Both the position numbers and the translations under genes were made by a program. A stretch of DNA of 64,000 nt from Neospora caninum Liverpool (lineage: Eukaryota > Apicomplexa > Conoidasida > Eucoccidiorida > Sarcocystidae). Below are positions 42,001 through 54,123 of this stretch, one piece after another; position 1 is the first letter of the stretch; each line of letters begins with the position of its first letter. The DNA lies in NCBI RefSeq assembly GCF_000208865.1, contig NC_018398.1, positions 5,728,710 through 5,792,709 on the forward strand, read 5' to 3'. The notes under the pieces are model-generated. The model worked only from the letters and a program-made list of their open reading frames with translations. It did no database searches and was not told where the DNA came from.

Positions 42001-45000
42001 GTTGATCTGCGTCTTCGTCCAAACCGGCTCGCCTCCCGTCTCCCGCCAGTTGCTTGCTCCTCTCTCTCGTTGTCGTCCCTCCGTCTTCCCTGGCGACCGC
42101 GATCTCGCGCTCGTTCGCTGCATGCGGATCCGCGCCTCCGTGCCCTTCGTCTTCCTCGCCGGCCGGCTTATTCGGATCCGAAGAAGAGACACCGAGGGGA
42201 CACAAAGGAAGCACCGGCGGAGTCTTCGCTTGCATCAAGAGACGTCGTTGAATCGCTTCAAAAAACAAAAGCTGGTTTCCACTGAGTGCAACGCCATCAA
42301 CCGAAGCTTCAGGGTACCCACGTGGCGATTGGTTTCCTTTCTCCCCTCCCTGCAGGTGCACACGAGCTTGCCTTTTCCTTCCCCCCAGACAGGCACTGCT
42401 GCTCAGCATGCGGCGCGCGTACGCCTCGTCTGTCAGGGACGAGTCTTCTTCAGGCCAAGCGAAGGCCGAGGCCGGTGGCAGCTTCCGATCTCTTCTCTGT
42501 CGGTTGCATTCCACGGCGCAGGCGGAAATCGAGGAAATCTCTCTCGCCTCCGGTTCCGCGTCCTCGTCGTCTCTCGCCAGTGCGCTCTTCGGCTTCCTCC
42601 CGGCCCCCGGCCCGGCGTCTCCCCGCCCTCGCTCGTGTGTCTCTCCTTCTGGGCCTGTCTCCGCATCCCACGATCCGCCTCCGCAAGACTGCCTTTCTCT
42701 GCACGAAAGGGGGCAGGAACGGCCGTTTTTGTGCAGTGAGCTTCGAGGCAACAGCGCGGTCAAAGACAGTCGATGATTCAAGCCGAGAAGCGGGTGAAAG
42801 AAGCGAACGTTGTGGCTGTCGTCAACCCACACCGCCTCGCCTTCCTCCTCGCTGTAGACATACCCGGAAGCCTTTTCGGATCTCGCTGCCTCTTGCCGCT
42901 CGCAGGCGTCTCCGTCCTCCTCAGCAACGAAGGGAAGACGGGCGCCGCCCCTGCTGGCCGTCCTCGCCCCTCTCGGTCTCACAGTTGGAAGAGACACAAG
43001 CGACACAGACGAGGAAGGGAACCGCGGCGCTGCCTGGGGCCCGGACGTGTCGAACGCAGTGTGGCAGATGGCGCCTTCGCAGTTCGTTCCGGTGGCGAAT
43101 GCATCGGAGAAGTTTCTTGTTTTCCCGAAATTCTCCTCGCGCACCTTCTCGCCCTGCGTCTGCCCCACGGGGCACGCCGCTGTCTCCCCCCGAGTGCGTG
43201 TGAAGACGCGCCCTTCAGACGGGAACGCCCGGTCCTGCTGGCATGCTGGACATGGACAGCGCAGCCCAGCGGGAGTGTCGGCGCGGAGAGTCTCCATCGA
43301 GTCTAGAAAAGACACGCCAGAGGCGAGACAGCGCTGAAGAAAGACTGCGCACCGCGGCGGCTTCTGAAGGTTCGGAAGAATCGGGAGAAAACGGAAGTCG
43401 TGGGCGGCGTTGTGCAGCCAAGGCAACACCGACCAGCTGCCTTGTAGCGTAAACGGCAAAGGAGACACCGGAAAAGAAGAAGAAGCAGAAGAGGAAGCTG
43501 TGGAGGACGGGGACGAGCGCGGGTGAGTACTGGCCGGAGAGCGTTGTTCCTGGAGAGCGCGTTGCAGGAAGAAGATCGCGAGCAGGAGCCAGGAGTAGTT
43601 GGAGAGGAGACCGCGATACGCGTCGCTGAGAGGCAGAGTCAGTCGGAGAGGAAAACAAGACTGGCGAGGGTAGCAACAACGGCCGACTCTGGCGTTTTCC
43701 ATTTTGCCTGTCTCCTTGACTTTCTCCTTGCCACTCGAGAGAGGGGGCGAAATGCGAGAAACACTCCAACGAAGAAGAACCACCACCAGGTGCGAGAGAA
43801 CGGTAGAGAAACACACACTGAGCGAAAGAGCAAAAATCAAGAGAGACCCTGGAGGAGAGGCTATACGTGGAAGCCAAAGAGAGGCGCAGCCGTACGAACT
43901 ACAGCCGAACATCACCGGAAGCGCCGTGGTCGCCATGATCCGTGTGTCACTCACCAGACTTGCCGCTGTTTGGCCCAGTGCTTGACGAGACGAAAGAGCG
44001 CTTGAATCCGAGGTCCGAAGCACGTCGCGTACGCGCGAAGAAGGCGCGTGTTGTGAATCACAACTTCATGGTTGAAGGAGACGTCGACTTCAACCCAACG
44101 CATGAGCGCCAAGACCGGTCTTCGCGAAGCAGAAGACTGGGAAGACAGCGGAGACGCCGGCGGAGAAACCAGAGAAGACCGAGAAGAAGAAAGAGAAGAA
44201 GAGAGAGAAGACAGAGGAGGAGATGCAGAAGGAGACGTGCGGAGCGCTGCGGATGGGGAAGGAAGGAGACGCGCTTTGCTGGGTTCGGCGGCTTCTGTTT
44301 CTGCGTCCGTTCTGTCCGATGCTGCATGCGTTCGCGTCTGGGGCCGTGCGGATGGACACGGTTCGTAGCTTTGACAGAACTCCGCTTTAAAGCAGCAGCT
44401 TCCAAAGACACCTGCCTTCAGCGAACGGAGAGAAGCGGGGAGGGCGCTGTCGCTCCAGTATCCTTCTTGGTCTTCTTCGGGATCTGGGTCCTCACTCCAC
44501 TTGTCTGTCTCCGCCTTTCTCGGGTTCTCTGGGCTTTGCACCTCCGAGAGTCGCTGCGCGGCAGCCCTCGAGGGGAGGCGGTGGAGAAGGAGGCAGAATT
44601 GGCGCATGCGCTGAGGCCGACGAGCAGAGGCAGAGAAAGGCAGTGTCAGACAGAGCGGCGAAGCCCCGGAGCCACGCCGATAGGCGCCTCCAGCGCGGCA
44701 GGAAAAGTGAAATGGACACCTCAGGGAGCACACTGCGGAGCGTCTCGCCTCCGATCCACAGTCGGGGGCCTACCGACGGGTGGTTCTTTGGCCAGCGGTA
44801 CCCGCAAAAAGTGAACCCGCGACAACACGTGTCGTTTCCGCCCAAGCGAGTGGTTTCTGAGGCACTGTTCACGGCGTTAAACCCCGAGAAACAAGCTTCA
44901 AGTCTTCCCGTACCTTGCGTCGGCGTCTGCACCGAAGTCGCGCCTCAATCGCAGGCGACAGCAGCTCGTCTCGCCCTTCGTGTCGACTCCGACGGGGCCC

Positions 45001-48000
45001 CAGGACTCTCTCGCCCCTTTCGTCTTCCTGACCGCCTCGCTCTTCCAGTGTGCCGTTCCTTTTCTCTGGAGCCCAAAGCTCGCCCGGTCGAGCGCAGTCC
45101 GTGTCGGCGTCTGCGGCTGGTCCCCCGGCCATGTCCGCTGTCCATGCCGCCGCGCATGCATCCTCCGCTGCGGAGTCCTGAGAGCTCTGACGCCTTCGCG
45201 CACGGCGTGACGTGCGAGGCGCCACGCCCCTTTCTCCCTCCATCTCAGACTCCGCCCCCGAGGGATGCATCGACCGCGGCACTGGCAAGCGAATCTTCAG
45301 GATCGGACAGGCAGCGCGTTCCACACACTGGACAAGTCGCGGAAGTTTCTCGTGTTCGGAGGTTTCTGCGCCTTCGGGCTCCGCATGCGCCCCAGCGCCG
45401 TCCTGGTCGTCGATCTGGGGAGAACGCGGAGAAACGGGATGCACAAAGACGCACGGCGGAAAAGAGAAGAGAAGAAAGGTCAGGCGACGCGCCAGCAACC
45501 GAGTCGCACAGACAGCAGAAAACTGCTTCAAGGCAGAAGACACAAGCGCAGAAGGAACTTCCAAAGACGCCGAACAAGAAGCAATTGAAGAAGACGGAAG
45601 ATGGGAAGGAGAAGAAGGCGCTTGGGTCCGCGCAACCGCGGCAAGAAGCCTCGGGAGATCCGACCAGTTTCTGGACGGAAAGAGATCGTCGACATCCTGC
45701 AGGCAGAGATCAACCGCACACCAAAGACCCCGAATGCAACTTCGCCCGGACTCGCAGCTCCCCACCGTCTGCCTACATGCCTCTCCTGAAGACGTGTTTG
45801 AGATCATTCGAGACACACACACATGCACATTTATAATTACTTGAACATATGTGAATTGCTGCTGGTTGTGCCTGCACGGACAGTCCCACACAAATCCACC
45901 ACACCTTGGAGGCCACGCGCCTGGACTCGTGCGTGTACATACATGCACACGTAGTTATGTATATAGACGTATATAGACATATGTAGACAGTTACCTTAAC
46001 CTTCCGAAAGAAAATGACAGACATATATAGAGATAGATAAGGCCTCACTGGCGCCAATGCACCCACGCATACACATCTAAGCAGAACTCTCAACAGATAC
46101 TCACGTGTCGAGGATATCTACATACACATAGATGCAAACATACAAGGAAACGCATATACATATATATAGTTAGTATACACAGCGTAGGAGAGTTTCAGGT
46201 GGTGGTTACCGTCCAGGGCGCCAGGTTGCCTGCGCCGTCGCGGAGGAGCTTTTGTTGAGAGGAAAGAAGTTTTTTCTGGAGATCTGTCGGCAGCAGGACG
46301 AGGACGTCGACGTCAGAAGACGCAACTCCACATCCGCTGGCCGATGAGCCGTACAGAAAGGCGCGCAGTCGAAATTCCTTCTCGACGCAGCAGTTCACTT
46401 GAAGATAGCCCTAAAAAAGGGAAGGAGAAACAAGGTCGGCGCGCTTGCCACGGACAGAAATGACACGTGTGAACGGCTTAGAGAGCGAGGCGAAGCACAA
46501 CGCCACATCCCCGAGGCCACCTTCTGGAGAAACTGACGTCCTTTTTTTCCTCCGTGCATTCACCTTCGACTTGGCCACCTCGTGCACGATCTCTCTGTCC
46601 CTCTGGACCCCTTCCTCTTCCCTAAACCCTGCCTAGGGAGTGTTTTTTGTTCGCGGGCTCTTTTTCCCGCTCTCCTCGTCATTCCTCCCTCACTCCTTCT
46701 CTCCATCTAGCTATCTCTTCTCGCTGTCTCGTTGTCGGGCTGTTTCATTCTCTCGTCTGCGCATTTGGCAGTCGCTCTCACCTCTACGAGCGCCCTGAGG
46801 GCGATCGGAGACAGCCCCAGGCCTGTCGCGAATTGTCTTAGTCGCGTTTCTTCATCCGGTGCGTGCCTCGGGGAGGCAGACGAACTCGGCACCGCCCGTT
46901 CGGAGCCTGGAGACTCTTCCCATTTCACACAGAACGCTTTCGAAGGCTCCGCCGAAGGCAGGGCTGGGCGGGCCAGAGGCCGTGCTGCCGGATTCAAAAA
47001 GAACTCCATCAGGCTGCGGAGAAACGTGGAAGGCGCAGGGAGCACAGCGGAGACAGGCCGTGAACAGCCACGCACGCCAGGGCCACTCAGCAGCACGTTT
47101 CTGAAAGAGGAACGTCCCCCGCCCACAGCACGATACAAATGTTACGGCATAGAAACATATGTTCCGGTACATCTGCGTGGTTATATCCATAAAGATAAAA
47201 CGATGGTATATGCAGTCATTGCTACCTACAGAACCAGGTAAATCCATACAGCACATGGAGTTTCCATAGAGCTATATAAATATATAGCCTGCCTTCATCG
47301 ACAAATATAACAAGCATGCAGACACACAGCAGCAGTCTCTTCCAACGCAGGCACATCCTGACCTATGCTTGCAGATATACGTACATATATAAACGCATGC
47401 TGTCCAATGTATATCCTCTCTCTCTCTGTCTGTCTCTCGCCCTCTCTCTCTCTGTCTCTCGCCCTCTCTCTCTCTCTCTGGCTATATATATATATATATG
47501 CTTACGTTGCAGATGGACAGATACACATCCAGGTATGCCCAGGAAGTCGCGAGGCAACTCGAGGCTGTAGAGGGCTTGCCTTGACGCGTGTTTGTGGACT
47601 TACCGGTTTCTCTGCTTCGAAGTGGCGAGCAGTTTCCGTTGACTGAGGAGAATTCGCGAAACGCGCAAGAGAAATTTTGTCTGCTGGAGCGAAAGGCTTG
47701 CCAGCTGCTGGCGCATCGCGTCCAGAAGGTGCTGAGCGGCTGCGCAGGCAGAAAGCGGAAAAGGCGCTGCGGAGCCGAGCCGGCCGGCGGCCTGTCTGCT
47801 CTTGGCGGGTTCTGGGAGGCGAGCAAAGAGAGCTAAAACCTGCGCGGAGGTAACACAGCCAGAGACGGCGAGACAGATGCAGGCGAAGACAGACAAAAAC
47901 GGAAAAGCGAGGAAGGCGAAGCAAACAAAGGGGGCAGAAAATAACGGAGGGAATGAGAACACAGGAGGGAAAGAAGCAAAGGAGGGAAATACAAAGCGGA

Positions 48001-50084
48001 GGAAAAAGCCGACACAGGGTGGACGAAAACGACCTAGCACAGAGCAGAACGAGAGAGCGAGAGGAGGGCGGGCGACGCGCTCCTCCTTCTCAGAAAAACG
48101 ACAGTCCGTGAAAGAGCGCATCTCTCGAGGAGTCTTCACGAACACCGTCTCGCGACACTGGACCCTTCCGCTTAATGTCTCAGTACCCGCTATCCAAGTT
48201 TCACGGCTTCATGTTCCGTCCCTCGGGCTCGCTTTCACTCTTTCTTTCTTTCTCTTTCTTCTCTCGTTCCCTGTCTTCCCTTCCTCTCTCTTGTTTTCCT
48301 GTGTCGCTCTTTTGATTCTCTCTTTCGTTCTCTCTCTTGACCTGTTGCCTCCTCTCTCTCCTTCTCTCTCTTACTCTCTCTCTTACTCTCTCTCTTACTC
48401 TCTCTGTTGATCTCGTTTGATCTCTCTCGGAATATCTCTCTGGTCGCACCCTTGATCTGTCTCTTTCTCTCTCTTCTTCTATCTCTTGTCCTTTCGCATG
48501 ATCTCTCTTGGTTTTTCCCCCTCATGATATCTCTCTCTCGCTTTTATCCCTAGCTCTCTTTCACTCTCTCGATCTCCCCCTTTCCTTGTCTTCGCTCGCT
48601 TGCTCGTTTCTCGAGCTTCTCGCTCTCCCTTTCGCTCTCCTGGCGAGGCTCTTGCTCGCGGGCCTTCTTGTGCTCCTTCGCGGCCTCGCAGTCTTGTCCT
48701 CTCCCTGTATGTTTCGGCTCGAGTCCCCTGCGTCGCTCACCTGGAGAGCGAAGGAGATTGCCGGCTCGGCGCCCTGGGCTTTAATCAGAACGAGGAAGCC
48801 TTTCGCGTCGCTGCTCAGCCTCGCCAGGAGAGAGAGGAGCTGCTTCTGAGGCGTCCCCCGCTCGAGCATTTCCGCCAACTGCGCAGTTTCTTGGCTGGGC
48901 TGTACAGACAGTTCCTCCCGCGAGCCGGGCGAGGTTTGAGTGGGCCGCGTGTTCGCATTTTGAGCCTGACGCTCGAGTTTCTGTTTGCGGACGCGCGGCA
49001 GAGAGAGAGCGAGACGCGCAAACGGGCGACAAAACAGATACAGCTCGTTCAGGGGGTACAGAGCGGCCGAAAAGATGTCGGGACGCTGGAGCCAGAGGGC
49101 GACGCCTTCCGCGCCGTGTTGCACGACATAGAAGCGCCAGAGGTGTTCGTACAGCTGCCGGTCCTCGGGTGAGAGGACGTCTCCAGTTTCATCTCTGCCC
49201 CTTGCGTCCGCGTCTCTCTGAATCCTTGCGTTCGGTCCATCGCGTTTCTCCACTGTCGGCGCGTTTCTTCGTTTCTTCTCGTCCTTGCGCGCTGTGCAGC
49301 CTCCCCCCACGGATCGCGCTGCATCGGTGCGTCCCGGCTTTCCTGCCGTTCGATCTCTCGCCGCGTCGTGTCTTCTCTCTCTCTCTCGCCAGTCTTCGCT
49401 GTTCTCTTCCGCTCGCTTCTCACCCCGCCTTTTTTGTTCCCTCGCATGCACGCCGTCCCCACGAAGAGAGCGCAGCGGGTCCGGGGCGACGCATGCTGTC
49501 TCTCGGTGACGCGAGGGCAGACTCGCCCCGGTCAAGGCGTTCTCTGTGTCGCGGCGATGTTCGGGTGTCTCCATCTGCCCACTGGAGGACTGCCGTCCAG
49601 ACGAAAAAGCCGAACCCGTTCTCGGTTCTCCAGCGGAGGCAGACGAAGCAGTGGGTGGGTTGTGAGCCGCGTTTCTCCTTCCGGCTCCTCTTGAACTGCG
49701 GAGCTTCTCACATGCTTGTCCCTCTCGGCGGCCCTCTTCGACGCCCGCCCTCATGCCTCGTGTCCGGCGTACAGACACCTCACTGACGCGGGGGCCGACT
49801 GCCTGGCCGTCGCTGTCGCTGTCTTCGCCATTTGCGTCTCCTCCTTTCCACCCTTTGCCGCCGCGCTTTCCGCGTCGCCTCCCGAAGCCTGGCGCCTTCG
49901 ACTCTGCGCCAGCACACGACTGCGAGAAGTCGATGTCACGTTTCTCCGCGCAAGAAAAAGAGACATTTCCATTCTCGATTTCATCTTCCGCCGAAGCCCG
50001 CAGAGGTCGCCTCCATTTCTGCATCAGCTGAACTTCCCATGGGACGCCGGACGGCGCAGGACGCTCTCGAGCTCCATGGGCCAT
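39038..50084 (-). CDS. Large Cid1/TUTase-like terminal nucleotidyltransferase
   Basis: Nine exons (minus strand): 50084-48741, 47839-47604, 47013-46782, 46410-46210, 45696-44914, 44610-43955, 43625-41790, 41616-41000, 40623-39038; about 2,496 aa, every junction GT-AG and in phase. The nucleotidyltransferase signature GSSASGCGVASSDVDVLV (about 625-642, metal-binding D637/D639) is followed by VERAACPILKIRLP, the third catalytic Asp in WVEVDVSFN (about D1108), NTRLLRAY and LVKHWAK. A spliced CDAYRGLLSNYSWLLL, LPNLQ, LLRAFFRFYTLQFNSFQNIV and IQDPFEAH complete the central and PAP-associated domains. Such enzymes add U or A to RNA 3' ends. The order of motifs is canonical but insertions of about 470, 515 and 150 residues separate them; residues 1-450 and 1969-2496 are low-complexity or unassigned. 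The start MAHGARE (tttgggATGG) is my choice; the frame is open to 50507. The acceptor at 44610 is the least certain junction. Confidence 0.85.
47418..47499. repeat. CT and TA microsatellites in nucleotidyltransferase intron 2
   Basis: On the plus strand, stretches of CTCTCTCTGTCTGTCTCTCGCC precede (TA)9-10, all inside the intron between the second and third exons. Confidence 0.9.
48235..48600. repeat. Long pyrimidine-rich tract in nucleotidyltransferase intron 1
   Basis: About 360 bases of almost pure C/T on the plus strand (purine-rich GA on the transcribed sense), including repeats of cttactctctctc near 48367-48400. No coding potential; the apparent REREREKE-type open frames are artefacts of the repeat. 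Confidence 0.85.
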
Positions 50085-52597
50085 CCCAAACGCGGAGAGA
50101 CAGGAAGAAGAGAAAGAACAGAAAGAAGAGGCGAAAGAAGAGGACGGGCTAACGGAGTGTTGGAAAGCCTTCCTTGCTGGGGCGCAGAGACTGTCTCCCT
50201 TGGGGCGACCTAGGGGGAGGTTGCAGAGGGGCCCGTGGCGCTGGAGAGCGCAGGGGGGGAAGGTGAAGCAGCAGCGTACACGGCGCGTGGGGGAAGAGGA
50301 CGAGGAGGATAAGATGACATTCACACACGGACTTCCAAGAAACCGGAAAAAGGCGAGAAAGAAAAAATGAGACTGAAAGGGAGGGAGAGAACCCAAAAGA
50401 GACCGCAAGGCAACCGGTGAGAAAGACGCTATACCAAAGCCAGAAAACAGGCAGAGAATGACGGTCAAAAAATCCGAACGCCAGAGGATTGTGAGGCGTA
50501 TATCCAAGCGTCAAGATGGACCAACGAAAGAAGCGTATATAATCTATTCATCTAGAGCCGCGGTCGTCTTCAAGAAATATGCACAGATGAACCGTCCGAC
50601 ACATTATGCCTACGCATCTTTATTCAGCTGCTGCACACTTTCAAGCACAAGGGGGGAAAGAATTGTTGGGAAACAAAACTTTTCTTTGTTCCACGCACAT
50701 TCGTGAAGAAGAAAAGAAGCTTGCCCACTTGCAATGGCGTTCGTGGCTGGCCAGGCAGGAGAGTCGACAGGCGATAATCTGTGCGGTGTCGAGCTGCCGG
50801 CGGCGTGTTTGCCAGGCGACTGCATTCCCTCTCCTATTTTTCTCGTGCACCAACAAGTAAAGAAGGCGCAGGGGACACTGACAAGCAGACGCGAAGCGGG
50901 AAAAGCAACTCGGGAAATGACAGGAACAATGTTGTCTTCTGAGTGCGAATCGCACGCGCAGTCGCGTTCGCATCACTTGACAAATTCCAAAGGCGCGTCG
51001 AGTCAAAAATCGCCGAAAAACGCGAAAAGCCGTCCACGTGCTTCCCCTGTGAGTGGCATCTCTTCTGCAGAAGACAGGGGGGAGAGAGGCAAAACAGGAG
51101 AGGGAAGCGACCGGCGTGGCGAGCCTGCTTGCTTTCCGCCAGCGACGGGCTTTATCTAACCGAGGGAGGGCGCGAGAAAGTCTTCCAGCGCCGCATTTGG
51201 ACAGAACCGCTAACAAAATGACAAGGACCGGAAGTGAAGGAAGCTCACCGAGGAGGCGAAACGCGTGGAACTCCGGGAGGAGGGAAACGCTTTGTGAGAA
51301 CGCGAGAAATGTAGCTGCACATCTGGCGGGAAGTGAGCAAACTCGGATCAGCGAAAGAAGCCCCTGGGGTGTACATCCACCCGGTGTCTCTGCATCGGTC
51401 CGGCGAGGCGTGCCAAGAGCACACACGGGCAAGTGTCGTTTATTCTGCTCATGAAAAGGCCCTTTATTACGCGGTTTCCCTGAATCTTCTTTACTAGAGA
51501 GAGGCGACAAGACAAATGGACAGTCGCGGGTTTTCCGTCTGAGGCGCTAATTCCAAGTAAGGCCCCTAAACGCAACGGGCAGCCAAGCGATTTCGCGTGA
51601 GAGAAGTCGCAAAGACAGCGCGGTCTCCCGATTCTAAAATGCGAAGGGCGAGCGACGGTTTGAAAAATCTATATACGACCGGAGACAAAACAAGGATAAG
51701 CTGTCGCTGCTAAAAAAACGCTCCTCTTCACTGATGCGAGGACTCCCCCTCATAGAGAGAGTTCACCTCACGTTCTTCCACTATGTGATGGGTGGAGAGA
51801 CAGGGAAGGTGATGCACGGCGGAAAGAGACACGGGGAGACGTATATCTACGATTCTCCAACAGATTTACATCGTGCCGTTCTCGACGTGTTCCAGACAAA
51901 CGGGCCGATCTTGAGGTCAGTTGTTTCTTCACCCCGGTGTGTACCTTGGCCATTCATGCATGCATTGGGAGTCAGGGAAACCGCCGTCTCGTGAGATAAC
52001 GGAACCGCGTTCTTCCTTTGAGCGAAAGAGTTGACCCTTCCAGCCCTCGCTGGGACCACCCTGTCGCTCTCTGCTTCTGTTTCTTTTCCTTGCCTTTTCC
52101 CGCATTTCTGCCCGTTGCCAACCTTCCCTTTTCGCTTCTTTTTCCCGTCCCTGCCTTTCGTCAGAGGTCGTAGGCGAGGAGAGGCCGCGAGTTCTGTCGC
52201 GCCCCAACGCACGAGGCGGGGTGGATAAGGCAAGAGGATTTACACGAGACCCTACGAAAACTATTTCGCTTTAGGGAAATGATTTATCCGTGTAGATGTA
52301 GATGAGATTTGAAACCACACGATTTGCATATTCTTATGGATGCATCATAATATACTTGAAATGGTGACACGGGCGTTTACATCAGAGGGAGGGGAATATA
52401 TTGATTATCAGTGTTATGCCATCACAAGGGAGATAGCGTGTGCATTTCTGTAGTGATAGAAGCGGCACTTCAAAAAGTATACATCCGTTTGGACTCCTTT
52501 TCTACCCATCAATCTCCTGATATGCCATACGGCATAGAGCAGTTCCAGTCCGTTCTGCCTTTGTCTTTCACCTCCGTCAGTTTTCAAGTTCATCCCC
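50085..52597. promoter_or_regulatory. Divergent intergenic region, nucleotidyltransferase and HPR genes
   Basis: Expected to contain both promoters and 5' UTRs. A 289-codon minus-strand open frame (50641-51510) is Arg/Cys/Ser-rich, matches nothing I know and overlaps open frames on the other strand. I do not call it a gene. No repeat array seen. Confidence 0.4.
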
Positions 52598-54080
52598 ATG
52601 GCACCCAGTCCCGCATGTCATCGGGGAGTCCTCTCCGGTTGCGATTCCTCGAGCGTCGTGTCCCTCGGCTCGCAAGCACGCGCCCGGCTCTCCGATTGCT
52701 GCCTTCACTTTTCATCCACAAAAAAACGCCCTCATCTTCGGAGACCGGCCTCGTCTTCTCTTCCTGGTCCTCGTCCGCTTCACTCCTCGACTGCGTATTC
52801 CCGTCCTTCTTCAATTGCGTCACTGACTGCGCTTCGGCCTCCCTCCTGCTCGTCTTCTCTCTCGTCTTCTCTCTCGCCTTCTCTCTGTGCTCCTGTCTCG
52901 CATTCTCTTTTAACTTCTGTTTCTGTCTCTGCTCAGCTTGACGAGCCTGTCTCCTGTGTGTCTTGTCACAGTGTCCATTCGCCCCCCTCGTCTTCGGGTC
53001 GTCTCTCTCCCGCCTCTCGAGGTGGACGCCCTCCGTGTTCATCCGACCAGGCATCTTCTTCCCGTGCTTCTTCATTGCCTGTGTCTCGAGTGCTTCGTCA
53101 TGACGCGCGGTGTGCCCCACCAGGTTCTTCCTGGCCAGCTTCTTCCGTTCGTGTTTTGTCTTCCGTTCTGTCCTCCGTCTCCACTTCTCGACGTCTCTTC
53201 CCTCCTCTCTCTCCTCTGACGCCTGATCCGGATTTTGCGTCACACGCTCCGTCCGTAACCACTTTCCCCCCGTCTCGCGAGTTCCTCGCCGTCGCCTCTT
53301 TTCCTTTCTCTTCGTTTCCATCGCCCTCTCGCCCGTCCTCCTGCGCCGCGCTCGTCGCGTCGCTCCCGTCTCTCCGCCCCGAGCAACTTGCGCCCGCCGC
53401 CAGGAAACTTCTCAATGAGGGAATACTCGACCCTCAAATATGGAAACAGCTGTCGCAAAGAACCATTGACATCTGCGACGAAATGAATGTCGAACAAATC
53501 GCTCTCCTTCTCAGAGGTAATGCAAGCACACAGCTTTCACGAGGGCAGGACACGCAAATACATGCACGTCGACGTATATCTATCTATCTATATATATACA
53601 TATATATAACAGGAAAAAGCATAAGAGGGAACAAAACCAATAGGTCGTTCTATTTGCATTTCTTTATGTGCGCGGATACACACTCATATATATATATATA
53701 TATGTCTATGCTTCTATAGATGTGTAGGTGTTGGAGTATGCACTCAGTTCGTCATCTTGGAGGTTTCCGTGTTCTCGTCCTATTCCTTTAATTTGGCTTT
53801 TTCTCTTCCTCGTTACCTTCGCAGTGTACGCACTACGGAAGCTGCAGGACTTTAACCTCTTTTCTCATCTCTCAGCTCGCCTCATCGCTCTGGTGAGATG
53901 CAAGTTCGTACACACACTAGTACTCCACAGATAAAAAAGGGAATGTTAAACATTGTACATGCATTTACAGGCACAACCTGCTGTCACGGGTATGCTTCGC
54001 GTCACGACCATGACACGTGCTGCACGTTTATCTATCTATAAATCTATCTTTCTATCTATCTATCTATCTATCTATCTATC

Positions 54081-54123
<43 letters not shown>

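Noticed and set aside
48235..48525. Arg/Glu repeat proteins on the minus strand in the pyrimidine-rich tract
   Set aside because: They are translations of a CT/GA simple repeat inside intron 1 of the nucleotidyltransferase gene.
50641..51510. A 289-codon minus-strand open frame between two divergent promoters
   Set aside because: It has no recognisable domain, has an Arg/Cys/Ser-rich composition typical of chance frames in GC-rich DNA, and overlaps opposing frames. Transcript evidence would be needed.
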